Source: Oribacterium asaccharolyticum ACB7 (GTDB lineage Bacteria; Bacillota; Clostridia; Lachnospirales; Lachnospiraceae). Taken from it: 64,000 bases of DNA. The position numbers were made by a program, and so were the translations under genes. This document shows positions 15,482 to 24,327 of the stretch, in pieces (positions within the stretch are counted from its first letter, which is position 1; each line of letters opens with the position of its first letter). The DNA is taken from NCBI RefSeq assembly GCF_000238075.1, contig NZ_JH414504.1, positions 292,886-356,885 of the forward strand, written 5' to 3'. The notes beneath the pieces were generated by a model, which saw only the letters and a program-made list of their open reading frames with translations, ran no database searches and was not told the DNA's origin.

Positions 15482-15526
15482 CCCTTCTGCACTTTGCTTT
15501 TGGCTTAATGCAGAAGGGTTTGTTTA
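15482..15526 (+). terminator. Hairpin between rpsB and tsf
   Basis: CCCTTCTGCA (15482-15491) pairs perfectly with TGCAGAAGGG (15509-15518), followed by TTTGTTT. A partial terminator or attenuator here would tune EF-Ts against S2. Confidence 0.75.
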
Positions 15527-15576
15527 TTCATAAAGAATGTATAAGTCTCGTTTCATTTAAAAAGGAGGAAAGTAAC

Positions 15577-16509
15577 ATGGCAGAAATTACGGCTGCATTG
15601 GTAAAAGAGTTAAGAGATATAACCGGAGCGGGAATGATGGCTTGTAAGAAGGCTCTTACCGCTACGGATGGAGATATGGACAAGGCTGTAGATTATTTGA
15701 GAGAGCAGGGACTTGCCGGAGCGGAGAAGAAGGCAGGAAGAATTGCTGCTGAGGGTGTTTCCTTTACAAAGCTTTCCGCGGACGGAAAGAGCGGCGTGGT
15801 TGTAGAAGTAAATGCCGAGACGGATTTCGTTGCGAAGAATGAGAAATTCCGTAATTTCGTGGATGAAGTTGCTGCACAGGCTCTCACCAGTAATGCGAAG
15901 GATATCGAGTCTTTCCTTGCTGAGAAGTGGGCTCTTGATCCATCCAAAACCGTTTCCGAGCAGCTTTCCACTACGATTTCCGTAATCGGAGAGAATATGA
16001 ACATTCGTCGCTTCGAGAAGCTGGAAGAGCAGAACGGTCTTGTACAGGATTATGTTCACTCCGGCGGAAGAATCGGTGTACTTCTTCAGGTGAAGTCCTC
16101 TGTAGTCAATGATGCGATTAAGGAAATGGCTAAGAATGTAGCCATGCAGATTGCTGCATTGAATCCGAAGTACATCACTCGTGCTGAAGTGGATCAGGAT
16201 TATTTGAAGAATGAGAAGGAAATCCTTCTTGCTGCTGCAAAGAATGAAAAGCCGAACGCTCCGGAGAAGGTTTTACTCGGTATGGTTGAGGGAAGACTGA
16301 ACAAGGAGTTAAAGGAAGTTTGCCTTGTAGATCAGGTTTACGTTCGTGCAGAGGACGGAAAGCAGACTGTAGGGCAGTATGTAGAGAGCGTTGCCAAGCA
16401 GGCGGGAGCGGAGCTTTCCTTAGTTCGTTTTGTTCGTTTTGAGACCGGTGAAGGACTCGAGAAGAAGAATGAAGACTTCGCTGCAGAGGTTGCTGCGCAG
16501 ATGAAGTAA
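15577..16509 (+). CDS. tsf: Translation elongation factor Ts
   Basis: 310 residues. 'MAEITAALVKELRDITGAGM' then 'MACKKALTATDGDMDKAVDY' is the universal EF-Ts N-terminal module, and 'NAETDFVAKNEKF' is the core signature. It exchanges GDP for GTP on EF-Tu. The start is the ATG at 15577 with AAAGGAGG. An upstream in-frame ATG at 15508 lies in the rpsB-tsf hairpin and is rejected. It is followed by a strong terminator at 16564. Confidence 0.97.
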   Translation: MAEITAALVKELRDITGAGMMACKKALTATDGDMDKAVDYLREQGLAGAEKKAGRIAAEGVSFTKLSADGKSGVVVEVNAETDFVAKNEKFRNFVDEVAAQALTSNAKDIESFLAEKWALDPSKTVSEQLSTTISVIGENMNIRRFEKLEEQNGLVQDYVHSGGRIGVLLQVKSSVVNDAIKEMAKNVAMQIAALNPKYITRAEVDQDYLKNEKEILLAAAKNEKPNAPEKVLLGMVEGRLNKELKEVCLVDQVYVRAEDGKQTVGQYVESVAKQAGAELSLVRFVRFETGEGLEKKNEDFAAEVAAQMK

Positions 16510-16563
16510 GACTTAGAGTCAGGCGATATCGAGCCGAATTTGCTCTTTGTCTTATTGAATTCG

Positions 16564-16597
16564 TAAAAAAAGGGGGGATTTTCCCCCTCTTTTTTAG
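16564..16597 (+). terminator. Intrinsic terminator after tsf
   Basis: A G6 run at 16572-16577 pairs with CCCCC after a short loop (ATTTT), flanked by A and T tracts. Only about 37 bp separates it from the next start codon. Confidence 0.88.
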
Positions 16598-16634
16598 GGA
16601 GTAGTAAGTTCCCAGATAAAAAAGGAGTGGAATT

Positions 16635-17753
16635 ATGAAAAAAAGACTTGTTTTGACAACAGCAGCGATTCTTTCTTTGGGATTGCTGGCATCTTGCGGC
16701 GGAAAAAAGGCCGAGGAGACAACGGCTAAGGCTGAAACAACTGCAGCAGCAACGGAAAAAGCCGGAGAGACCACTGCAGCTGCAACAGAGGCTGAAAAGG
16801 CAAAGTCCGATTTAGGCGGAGAGCTGAATATTGTAGCAACTTCCGAGGACTATAAGAAGCTTTTTGATAAGTTCACGGAGGAGACCGGAATTAAGACCAA
16901 CTTGCTTTCCAAGTCTTCCGGAGACGTGCTTAGTCAGCTGAAGGCGGAAGGCGGAACACCGTCTGCGGATGTTTGGTTTGGCGGCGGAATCGATGCTTTT
17001 ATGAGCGCAAAGGACAACGGCCTTTTAGAGAAAATTGATTTGGACAGTGCAAATGATTTTGCTACAGGTTATGTAGATCCGGATCACTACTGGTATACAA
17101 AGGGCGTTACCGTTGTCGGCTTTATCGTAAATGATGAGCTTTTAAAGTCCAAGAATCTGGAAGCACCGAAGACTTGGGACGATCTTACCAATGCTTCTTA
17201 CAAGGATGAGGTTTTGATGTCCAACCCTGCCGTATCCGGAACAAACTACGGTGTGGTAAATGCCATGTTACAGAAGAAGGGCGAAGAGGAAGGATGGAAG
17301 TATTTCACTGCTTTAAATGAGAATGTAAAGTACTATTCCAAGAGAGGCGCAGACCCCAAAGAGAAGACTGCTCAGGGCGAAGTAGCTATCGGTATCACCC
17401 CGATGGATAAGAAGGTAGAGAAGCTTGCGACAGAGAAAAACTGTTCTTTAGTCTATCCGGAAGACGGAATTCCCTATGTTCCGGAAGGAGTAGCCGTATT
17501 TAAGGGGGCAAGCAATGTAGAGCAGGCAAAGGAATTCTTAAACTGGTTGTATAACAGTGAGGATAACTTGAAGGAGCTGGCTGAAATCGACGGAAAGGAT
17601 ACCATTAAGGTGGTTCTTCCCAAGCTTTCGAATGTTGAGCTTTCCTTTGATACCGCAAAGCTTATGAAAGAGGATTTATCTCTTTTCGGTTCTCAGAGAG
17701 ACAGCATCTTAAAGAAATGGGAGACTCTTGCCGGTTCCAAGAACGAGGCTTAA
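16635..17753 (+). CDS. Ferric-type ABC transporter substrate-binding lipoprotein
   Basis: 372 residues. The signal peptide ends in a lipobox 'LGLLASCGG' with Cys21 as lipidation site, then an Ala/Thr/Glu-rich linker to about residue 60. The binding domain ('ELNIVATSEDYKKLFDKFTE', 'SADVWFGGGIDAF', 'GVTVVGFIVNDELLK') belongs to the FbpA/AfuA-like Fe3+ (or polyamine-like) solute-binding group. Substrate cannot be proved from sequence. It is followed 3 nt later by the fused permease and by an ATPase. A terminator directly upstream leaves almost no room for a promoter, so its transcription start is unclear. Confidence 0.85.
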   Translation: MKKRLVLTTAAILSLGLLASCGGKKAEETTAKAETTAAATEKAGETTAAATEAEKAKSDLGGELNIVATSEDYKKLFDKFTEETGIKTNLLSKSSGDVLSQLKAEGGTPSADVWFGGGIDAFMSAKDNGLLEKIDLDSANDFATGYVDPDHYWYTKGVTVVGFIVNDELLKSKNLEAPKTWDDLTNASYKDEVLMSNPAVSGTNYGVVNAMLQKKGEEEGWKYFTALNENVKYYSKRGADPKEKTAQGEVAIGITPMDKKVEKLATEKNCSLVYPEDGIPYVPEGVAVFKGASNVEQAKEFLNWLYNSEDNLKELAEIDGKDTIKVVLPKLSNVELSFDTAKLMKEDLSLFGSQRDSILKKWETLAGSKNEA

Positions 17754-17756
17754 GAG

Positions 17757-19442
17757 ATGGCATTTTTGCAAAGAAAAAGGGTGGATTTATCCACCCTTTT
17801 TTCAAAAGATAAGCATTCAGACTTTCATACTAAGGAATACGGAAATCCATTCTTTTGGATTTTTGTTTTTTTATTGTGTTTTCCCTTGGTATTATTTATT
17901 GTATATCCGACTCTGCTCCTGTTTATCCGAGCGTTTCAAGGAGATAACGGTTTTGCGGTTTTTTCGGATGTTTTAAAAAGATATCGTCTTGCATTTTGGA
18001 ACAGTATAGAAAGTTCTTTTTTTTCCGCGTTTCTCTCCACGATACTCGCTTTTTTCTTGGCGTACGGGATTTTACAGCTTAAATCCAATATACAAAGAAT
18101 CTGCTTAATCATCCTGTCCATCAGCCTAGTGTCTCCCCCTTTCATTTCTTCCCTGTCTTTTATCAGCTTATATGGGAGAAGAGGACTTATCAGCTATAGA
18201 CTTCTCAAACTTTCTCTGGATCCCTACAATAAATATGGTGTGATAGGGATGCAAAGCCTGCATTTTACCTGTTTAAATATTTTGTTTTTTATCCATGCCT
18301 TACGCGCTATGGACGGGAAATTATTTTATAGTGCAAGAGATTTGGGAGCCGGTCCTTTATCTATAGTAAAGGATATTGTTTTGCCACTTCTCAGACCTGC
18401 CTTTTTAGCAAGCTTTTTTATCAGTTTTCTGAGAGCCTTGGCAGACTTCGGTACTCCCATTATTATCGGTGGAAGATATAGTACCCTGGCTTCGGAGATT
18501 TATCTGCAGTTAATCGGATATTCCGATTTTCAAAAGACAGCGGTGATGAACATTCTTTTACTTTTCCCTGCTCTCTTTTCTTTTTATTTCTACAGAAGAG
18601 CCATGGAGCAGAGCGATAAGTGGAACGGAGAACAAAAGGGAAGAACCCGTCCGGACTTTCCAGCAAATTTTCTGATCAGAACAGTGCTTTCTATTTTGTT
18701 ATGCTTATTCTTTTTGTTTGAATGTTTGCAATATCTCTCTATTTTTCTTTACGGCTTCCTCCGATTCGATCAAGGCGAGGTGCATTTTACTTTGGAAAAT
18801 ATGGGAGAGCTGTTTCAATACAACCTTTCTACGATGTATTTAACACTGGCTTTGTCTGTAATAACCGGCTTTTTCGGAAGTTTCTTTTCCTTTGTTTTGG
18901 CCTATATTGTGGAGAGAAAGCTTCCGTTCGGTAAGAAAACAATTGATTTTGTTCTGTCCCTGCCTTATCTTTTGCCCGGAACCTGCTTTGGCCTCGCTTA
19001 TATTCTCGCCTTTAATAAAGCCCCTTTTCGACTTACGGGAACGGTATGGATTATTCTTTTTTCCCTGATTTTTCGTCAGATGCCGCTCGGGAGTCGTATG
19101 GCATCAGCAGCAATCAGTTCCTTGCCGAAAAATATGGAAAGAGCGGGGAGAGACTTGGGAGCAAACCCGATAAGAGTCTTTTTGGACATTCTGTTTCCGA
19201 TTCTTCTTCCAAGCTTTCTATCCTCAGTCTATAATCAGTTTACGCAAAGCCTGACTACAATGGGAGCGGTTATCTTTCTGATTTCAGCGAAATATAAGGT
19301 GCTGGTTTATACGCTTTTCGACGCCATTAATCGAGGCAGTTATAATGTGGCGTCGTTGATATCCGGCATAATGATTCTACTGTCTCTGGCTTTTTATTTG
19401 CTTTTGGAGGGATGTAGATTTTTAGCAAAGAACAGATATTAA
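17757..19442 (+). CDS. Fused two-domain ABC permease, ferric/FbpB type
   Basis: 561 residues with about 12 membrane segments in two tandem permease domains. Each carries the EAA-type loop: 'YSARDLGAGPLSIVKDIVLP' in the first and 'MERAGRDLGANPIRVFLDIL' in the second. Such fusion is typical of FbpB/ThiP-like permeases for ferric iron and related substrates. The ATG is 3 nt after the lipoprotein stop. An 11-bp hairpin followed by T6 (17774-17802) lies inside codons of about 7-16, so most transcripts may end there. Confidence 0.87.
   Translation: MAFLQRKRVDLSTLFSKDKHSDFHTKEYGNPFFWIFVFLLCFPLVLFIVYPTLLLFIRAFQGDNGFAVFSDVLKRYRLAFWNSIESSFFSAFLSTILAFFLAYGILQLKSNIQRICLIILSISLVSPPFISSLSFISLYGRRGLISYRLLKLSLDPYNKYGVIGMQSLHFTCLNILFFIHALRAMDGKLFYSARDLGAGPLSIVKDIVLPLLRPAFLASFFISFLRALADFGTPIIIGGRYSTLASEIYLQLIGYSDFQKTAVMNILLLFPALFSFYFYRRAMEQSDKWNGEQKGRTRPDFPANFLIRTVLSILLCLFFLFECLQYLSIFLYGFLRFDQGEVHFTLENMGELFQYNLSTMYLTLALSVITGFFGSFFSFVLAYIVERKLPFGKKTIDFVLSLPYLLPGTCFGLAYILAFNKAPFRLTGTVWIILFSLIFRQMPLGSRMASAAISSLPKNMERAGRDLGANPIRVFLDILFPILLPSFLSSVYNQFTQSLTTMGAVIFLISAKYKVLVYTLFDAINRGSYNVASLISGIMILLSLAFYLLLEGCRFLAKNRY
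17774..17802 (+). terminator. Terminator-like hairpin inside the 5' end of the permease gene
   Basis: AAAAAGGGTGG pairs perfectly with CCACCCTTTTT around a 6-nt loop ATTTAT and ends in a T6 run (17797-17802). It is a textbook intrinsic terminator, yet it is coding sequence if the permease starts at 17757. It could keep the lipoprotein in excess of the membrane components. Confidence 0.75.
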
Positions 19443-19459
19443 GAAAGAACGGGGGTCTT

Positions 19460-20506
19460 ATGAGCAGAAATGAAATACCGGCTTCTCAATATACGAAAGC
19501 AATCGGAAATATAGTGGCAAACATGGATGGAATTTCCTTCCGCTATGGAAAAAAAGAGCCTTATGTATTGGAGAACTTTTCTTTGTCCATTGAAGAGGGG
19601 GAGATATTTTGCCTTTTGGGAGAGTCAGGCTGTGGAAAAACAACTTGCTTGCAAATTTTGGGCGGTTTTATTTTTCCGGAATGCGGGAAAGTTACTATAG
19701 CGGGGGTGGATTATAGCAGGATTCCGCCGGAAAAACGTCCCGTAGCTACCGTTTTTCAGTCCTACGCTCTTTTTCCGCATTTTTCCGTAATGGAAAATGT
19801 GGTATACGGATTGAAGCAGAAGGGAATGAAAAAAAAGACCAGAGAAGATTTAGGAGAGAAATATCTTTCTCTTGTTGGCCTTTCGGGTTACGAAAGTCGA
19901 AATGTAACAGAATTAAGCGGAGGACAGCAGCAAAGGGTTGCTCTTGCCAGATCTTTGGCGATTGAGCCGAAATTGCTTCTTCTGGATGAACCTTTAAGTA
20001 ACTTGGATGCGGGGCTTCGTCAGAAAATTCGTGAAGAATTAAAAATATTGCAAAAGAAACTGGGAATTTCCATGCTTTTTGTAACCCATGATCAAGAAGA
20101 GGCTATGGGGCTTGCAAATCGTATCGGTATTATGCGGGAAGGAAAAATACTGCAGATAGGGAGTGGAGAAGATCTTTACCGCAGACCGGTCAGTGACTAT
20201 GTGCGAGATTTCTTCGGAGAAAGCAACCGTATTTCCTATCAAGGGAAGGACTATATACTTCGTCCGGAGGAAATCGGGATGAAAAATGAAAAGGCTTCCG
20301 TACCCTCCCTTTCCGGTGAATTGGGGAAGGAAGAAAATGAAGTCATCTTGGAAGCTACCGTTCTTACCGTGCAATTCCTTGCAATACTGAAGCAATATTA
20401 TGTAGAGTGGGAAGGACAAAGAATAAAGGTGAAAATTTCTTCTCGCGCTCCTTTTGAAGAAGGAGAGCGCGTTAAGTTGTTTTTTCACAGATTGGAGGAA
20501 TCATGA
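19460..20506 (+). CDS. ABC transporter ATP-binding protein, ferric/FbpC type
   Basis: 348 residues. Walker A 'GESGCGKTT' (54-62), Q-loop 'VFQSYALFPH', signature 'LSGGQQQRVALARS', Walker B 'LLLLDEPLSNLD' and switch His in 'FVTHDQEEAM' are intact. The C-terminal about 100 residues are a TOBE-like regulatory domain ('YILRPEEIGM', 'VQFLAILKQYYVEWEGQ'). It powers the permease at 17757. The final codons overlap the ATG of the desulfurase-like gene by 4 nt, an unusual coupling between a transporter and a PLP enzyme. Confidence 0.92.
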   Translation: MSRNEIPASQYTKAIGNIVANMDGISFRYGKKEPYVLENFSLSIEEGEIFCLLGESGCGKTTCLQILGGFIFPECGKVTIAGVDYSRIPPEKRPVATVFQSYALFPHFSVMENVVYGLKQKGMKKKTREDLGEKYLSLVGLSGYESRNVTELSGGQQQRVALARSLAIEPKLLLLDEPLSNLDAGLRQKIREELKILQKKLGISMLFVTHDQEEAMGLANRIGIMREGKILQIGSGEDLYRRPVSDYVRDFFGESNRISYQGKDYILRPEEIGMKNEKASVPSLSGELGKEENEVILEATVLTVQFLAILKQYYVEWEGQRIKVKISSRAPFEEGERVKLFFHRLEES

Positions 20507-21642
20507 TTTACTTGGATAATGCGGCAACGAGTCAGAAAAAACCACAGGCGGTTTATGACGCCGTGCTTTATGCCATGGGACATATGGGGAATGCAGGGCG
20601 TGCCACGCATGCGGCTTCTCACGGCAGTTCCAAAACCGTTTTTGATACAAGAGCACTTCTGACAAAGTTTTTTCACGGAGACAAGATCTCCAACTGTATC
20701 TTTACAAAAAATTCTACGGAAAGTTTGAATATTGCCATTCAAGGGAGTTTGAAAGCCGGAGACCATGTGATTACAACGGTCATGGAACACAATTCGGTTT
20801 TGCGTCCGCTTTATGCCATGGAAAAAAGAGGAGTGGAATTATCCTTTTTGCAGTATACGGAAGAGAAAGGCTTGGACTATGACAGTTTGGATTCCCTCCT
20901 ACAGAAAAATACCAAAGCAATTGTCTGTACCCATGCTTCCAACCTTACCGGGGATATGGTGGACCTGGAGAGGATGGGAGAGTTTGCAAAGAAACACGGA
21001 CTCCTCTTCATTGTGGATGCATCGCAGACGGCAGGGGTTTATGCAATAGACTGTACAAAGTGGGGAATTTCCATTCTTTGCTTTACCGGACATAAGTCTC
21101 TTTTGGGACCGCAGGGAACGGGAGGCATGATTATTGCACCCGGTGTGGAAATCGCACCTCTTAGCTTTGGCGGTACCGGAGTAGAAACCTATAATCCGGA
21201 AATGCCCTTGGAAAATCCCAATCATTTAGAAGCCGGAACCTTGAATGGGCACGGGATTGCCGGACTTCATGCCGGAGTGGAATATATTCTGGAGACAGGC
21301 ATAGATAAGATTCGCAGTATAGAACTGGAGCTTATGGAAAGGATGTACACCGGAATAGTACATCTTCCCGGAATTCGAATCTATGGCAATTTTAAAACCG
21401 GGAAGCGCTGTCCCATTCTCAATTTAAATTTATATGACTATGATTCTGCAGTGGTTAGCGATGAGCTTTTTACAAGATTTTCCATAGCGACGCGTTCAGG
21501 CGGACACTGCGCTCCGTTGATGCATGAAGCACTAAAGAATGTGAACCAAGGCTCTGTTCGTTTTAGCTTTTCTCACTTTAATACAAAGGAAGAAGTGGAT
21601 CAGACCATTGAAGCGTTAAGAATTCTCTCCGAAGAAGGATAA
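20503..21642 (+). CDS. Class V aminotransferase-fold cysteine desulfurase / selenocysteine lyase-like enzyme
   Basis: 379 residues. 'MIYLDNAATSQKKPQAV' opens the fold, the PLP Lys is Lys198 in 'CFTGHKSLLGPQGTGG', and the substrate Cys is Cys336 in 'ATRSGGHCAPLMHEAL'. This subgroup is a known companion of yedF and selD in selenium-using Clostridia. I infer a role in delivering S or Se from cysteine or selenocysteine, but the reaction is not proven. The ATG overlaps the transporter ATPase stop by 4 nt, so translation is coupled. A 130-nt gap with a promoter candidate separates it from yedF. Confidence 0.88.
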   Translation: MIYLDNAATSQKKPQAVYDAVLYAMGHMGNAGRATHAASHGSSKTVFDTRALLTKFFHGDKISNCIFTKNSTESLNIAIQGSLKAGDHVITTVMEHNSVLRPLYAMEKRGVELSFLQYTEEKGLDYDSLDSLLQKNTKAIVCTHASNLTGDMVDLERMGEFAKKHGLLFIVDASQTAGVYAIDCTKWGISILCFTGHKSLLGPQGTGGMIIAPGVEIAPLSFGGTGVETYNPEMPLENPNHLEAGTLNGHGIAGLHAGVEYILETGIDKIRSIELELMERMYTGIVHLPGIRIYGNFKTGKRCPILNLNLYDYDSAVVSDELFTRFSIATRSGGHCAPLMHEALKNVNQGSVRFSFSHFNTKEEVDQTIEALRILSEEG

Positions 21643-21690
21643 AGATGAAAGAAAATACCAATAAATCTCCGGTTTTATTGCGTTTTCACA

Positions 21691-21720
21691 TTAGACAAAT
21701 GAATTAAAACTCATTATAGT
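21691..21720 (+). promoter_or_regulatory. Promoter candidate upstream of yedF
   Basis: TTAGAC (21691-21696), 18-bp spacer, TATAGT (21715-21720), about 50 bp before the yedF start. Only moderate matches. Confidence 0.45.
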
Positions 21721-21772
21721 TTAAGGAGTTTGGACTTGATATTACGCATCTGTTGATGGAAAGGAGCGGTAC

Positions 21773-22357
21773 ATGAATAAAAAACTGAATTGCATGGGGA
21801 TGGCTTGTCCTTTGCCTGTAGTAGAGGCTAAAAAGGCGATTGATGCTATGGAAGAAGACGGAATTCTGGAAGTTGAGGTAGATAATCAGACCAGTGTGGA
21901 AAATCTTCGTCGTCTGGCAGGAAAGTATGATTTTACGGTGGCGAGTGAAAGCCTTTCCGATAGTCATTTTTTGGTAAAGATGGAAGTCAAGAAAGAGCAT
22001 GCCTTAAAGGGGAAGGACGAGGGAACCTGCACCGTGGTATTTTCATCCGATAAGATGGGTGAGGGAGAGGAAGAACTCGGAAAAACTTTAATTAAGTCCT
22101 TTATTTTTGCTTTGAGTAATGTGGATCCGCTTCCGACCGCTATGGTTTTCTATAATAGAGGAGCTTATCTTACTTCCGAGGATTCTCCGGTTCTTGCCGA
22201 TTTAAAGAATCTCGAGAAGGCGGGAGTTAAGATTATGACCTGTGGACTTTGCGCAGATTACTATAAGATAAAGGAGAAGCTGGGAGTCGGCATCATTTCC
22301 AATATGTATGAGATTGTGGAAACACAGATGCAGTCCCAAAAGATTATTAAGCCGTAA
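21773..22357 (+). CDS. yedF: YedF: TusA-like selenium-metabolism sulfurtransferase
   Basis: 194 residues. Residues 1-75 are a TusA/SirA-like domain with 'MGMACPLPVVEAKKAI', in which Cys12 of the CPxP motif is the sulfur/selenium carrier thiol. Residues of about 90-190 are a DsrE-like domain ('VVFSSDKMGEGEEELGKTLI') with Cys residues in 'MTCGLCADYYKI'. This two-domain layout is the YedF family tied to selD-containing genomes. The predicted role is relay of S/Se to selenophosphate synthetase. The stop overlaps the next gene by one base. Confidence 0.92.
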   Translation: MNKKLNCMGMACPLPVVEAKKAIDAMEEDGILEVEVDNQTSVENLRRLAGKYDFTVASESLSDSHFLVKMEVKKEHALKGKDEGTCTVVFSSDKMGEGEEELGKTLIKSFIFALSNVDPLPTAMVFYNRGAYLTSEDSPVLADLKNLEKAGVKIMTCGLCADYYKIKEKLGVGIISNMYEIVETQMQSQKIIKP

Positions 22358-22593
22358 TGAGAGAAAAAAAATTACAATTTATATTGAGTTTCAAAAATAC
22401 CGTGGATGCCTTGGAAATGGAACAAATCGGACAGAAAAGAAATCTTCCGGGGCGCCTGATTCCGCTTCCGTCCGTGATTTCCGCGGGATGCGGACTGGCG
22501 TGGACTACGGAGCCTGAGAATAGAGAATTAACCCTTTCCGTCATAAAAGAAGAGGGACTGGAGCCGGCTTCCATGCATGAAATCGTTTTTTAA
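22357..22593 (+). CDS. DUF3343 putative Se/S carrier-like protein
   Basis: 78 residues with 'LQFILSFKNTVDALEMEQI' and the conserved 'PLPSVISAGCGLAWTTEPEN' whose Cys is the presumed carrier thiol. DUF3343 proteins co-occur with yedF and selD, and a carrier role is the common suggestion. The ATG overlaps the yedF TAA by one base, so translation is coupled. A ribosome binding site is not obvious, consistent with coupling. Confidence 0.88.
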   Translation: MREKKLQFILSFKNTVDALEMEQIGQKRNLPGRLIPLPSVISAGCGLAWTTEPENRELTLSVIKEEGLEPASMHEIVF

Positions 22594-22605
22594 ACGCTTC
22601 GGGGT

Positions 22606-22634
22606 TTGACAGTTTCTCTTTCCTATGATACTAT
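22606..22634 (+). promoter_or_regulatory. Promoter of tRNA-Sec
   Basis: Perfect TTGACA (22606-22611), 17-bp spacer, TACTAT (22629-22634), 17 bp upstream of the tRNA 5' end. Confidence 0.8.
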
Positions 22635-22650
22635 TTTATCCGTTCGCTTT

Positions 22651-22748
22651 GGAGGTGGATAGGTACCTGGTGAGCCTCCTGGTCTTCAAAACCAGTGTTG
22701 GGCGCGTAGAGCGTCCTAGGTGAGTTCGATTCTCACACGCCTTCGCCA
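22651..22748 (+). tRNA. selC: tRNA-Sec (anticodon UCA)
   Basis: About 98 nt, longer than ordinary tRNAs. The anticodon stem CTGGT/ACCAG encloses loop CTTCAAA with anticodon TCA. The extended variable arm is followed by the T-arm GTGAG-TTCGATT-CTCAC and ends in encoded GCCA. The acceptor has the long SelC type (GGAGGTGG with CGCCTTC, including G-U pairs). It has its own promoter and terminator and reads the UGA in selD and presumably prdB. Confidence 0.95.
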
Positions 22749-22778
22749 AATATCCCGGTAAGTTTACCGTTATAGAAG

Positions 22779-22812
22779 CTGTCCGTTTTCGGGCGGCTTT
22801 TTCTTTATCTAA
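22779..22812 (+). terminator. Terminator after tRNA-Sec
   Basis: GCTGTCCG pairs with GGGCGGC (several G-U pairs) around TTTTC, then a T run. A smaller hairpin CGGTAAGTTTACCG lies just upstream. Confidence 0.75.
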
Positions 22813-22927
22813 GAGATAACGTGTGCTATCCATACGGTATTTCGTTTCCTATAAATATTGCAAGAAATGCGGTATTTTGCCTTTGTTAATGTTACATTGT
22901 GAAAAAAGTATAAGAATGAGGGAATCC

Positions 22928-24181
22928 ATGAAAATACTAAGTATTTTAGCCCAAAAACCGAGCAGTACCGGGTCCGGTATTTTTTTAACGGAACTCCTGA
23001 AGAATTTTCAAAAGATGGGAGAAAAGCAGGCCGTGCTTTACGGCATCGCGAAAGAGGATAAATTGCCTGAGTTTACCGATGTGGAAAGTTATCCTGTATA
23101 CTATGAATCCGAAGACTTGCCGTTTGCGGTTCTTGGGATGAGTGATGAAATGCCTTATAAAAGTACACGCTATCGTGATATGACACCGGAGATGCTGATG
23201 CAGTTTAAGGAAGCCTTTCTCAGGAAAGTAAAAGAAGCCGTGGAGCATTTTCAACCGGATATCATTTTGTGTCATCATCTCTATCTCTTAACAGCAATCA
23301 TCAGGGAAGCCTTTCCAAGTATTCCGGTTTACGGATTTTGTCATAATACGGATCTTCGGCAGATGGAAAAACATGAATTGATGCGAGATTTTATCAAGGA
23401 AAATATACAAAGATTGGATCGCATCTATACTCCTAAGGATGCACAAAAAAAAGAGGTCATGCGGATTTACGGAGTTGAGTCTGCACGAATTCAGAATATT
23501 GCTGTCGGCTATAATGCAGAGCGTTTCCACCTTCCGCATGAGAATACCGTATTACGAGACGGGATAGAGAGGCGAAAAGAGATTATTCTGCCATCCGGTG
23601 AAAAGTTGCAAAAAGAATATAGTACGGATCTTCTTTTTGCAGGAAAGCTTGGGGAAAAGAAGGGGGTATTTTCCTTACTTCGAGCGGTAGAAATGCTGTA
23701 CAAGGAGAACAAAAACATTCGTTTATTTCTGGCCGGAGACAACGGAAATACAGTGGAAAAAGAGGCGGTTTATGCTTTGAGAAAGAAATGCAGCTATCCG
23801 CTTTATTTTCTGGGGCGTTTAGAACAGGAAGAGCTTGTAAAGTATTATCAGTTTTCCGATGTCTTCACCTTGCCGTCTTTCTTTGATGCTGTACCCCTGA
23901 CCGCTTTAGAAGCTTTGGCTTGCGGAAATAAGGCGGTATTAAGCGGCCTGGACGGTTTGGAAGAATTTTTCCGGGAAAATTGTCCGGATGCTCCGGTTTT
24001 CTTTGCGGAACTGCCGGAAATGGTCAATCAGGACGAGATGCGTGAGGAGGACCAAACTCTATTTGAAAAGCGATTAGAGGAAGTGATACAGAGGGCAATC
24101 GTGTATCACTATAGTAAAATGGCATCCCTTTCCCATCTGTCGTGGCTTTCGATCTGCAAAAAAATCATAGAGAAAGCTTAA
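22928..24181 (+). CDS. GT-B fold glycosyltransferase (family 4-like)
   Basis: 417 residues from the ATG at 22928 (GAGGGAA upstream); an in-frame ATG at 22823 would add 35 untypical residues. The N-terminal domain begins 'KILSILAQKPSSTGSGIFLT'. The C-terminal donor domain has 'DLLFAGKLGEKKGVFSLLRA' and the acidic 'SFFDAVPLTALEALACGNKA', the usual E-x7-E-like nucleotide-sugar site of GT4 enzymes. Substrate is unknown. It sits between tRNA-Sec and selD, which is surprising for a sugar enzyme; a selenium-linked role is speculative. Confidence 0.8.
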   Translation: MKILSILAQKPSSTGSGIFLTELLKNFQKMGEKQAVLYGIAKEDKLPEFTDVESYPVYYESEDLPFAVLGMSDEMPYKSTRYRDMTPEMLMQFKEAFLRKVKEAVEHFQPDIILCHHLYLLTAIIREAFPSIPVYGFCHNTDLRQMEKHELMRDFIKENIQRLDRIYTPKDAQKKEVMRIYGVESARIQNIAVGYNAERFHLPHENTVLRDGIERRKEIILPSGEKLQKEYSTDLLFAGKLGEKKGVFSLLRAVEMLYKENKNIRLFLAGDNGNTVEKEAVYALRKKCSYPLYFLGRLEQEELVKYYQFSDVFTLPSFFDAVPLTALEALACGNKAVLSGLDGLEEFFRENCPDAPVFFAELPEMVNQDEMREEDQTLFEKRLEEVIQRAIVYHYSKMASLSHLSWLSICKKIIEKA

Positions 24182-24228
24182 ATTGAACTTATTTATTTTA
24201 AGAAATTGTTATGAAATAATTCTTTTTA

Positions 24229-24256
24229 TTGACTTTCTCTATTACTGCAGTAAAAT
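24229..24256 (+). promoter_or_regulatory. Promoter of selD
   Basis: TTGACT (24229-24234), 16-bp spacer, TAAAAT (24251-24256), about 70 bp upstream of the selD ATG. Confidence 0.6.
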
Positions 24257-24327
24257 AATTATTTGGAAAAGAAATAAATGGGAGGGTATTTTCCGTACCT
24301 TCCCATAAATGTTAGTAAGGGGGAAAG

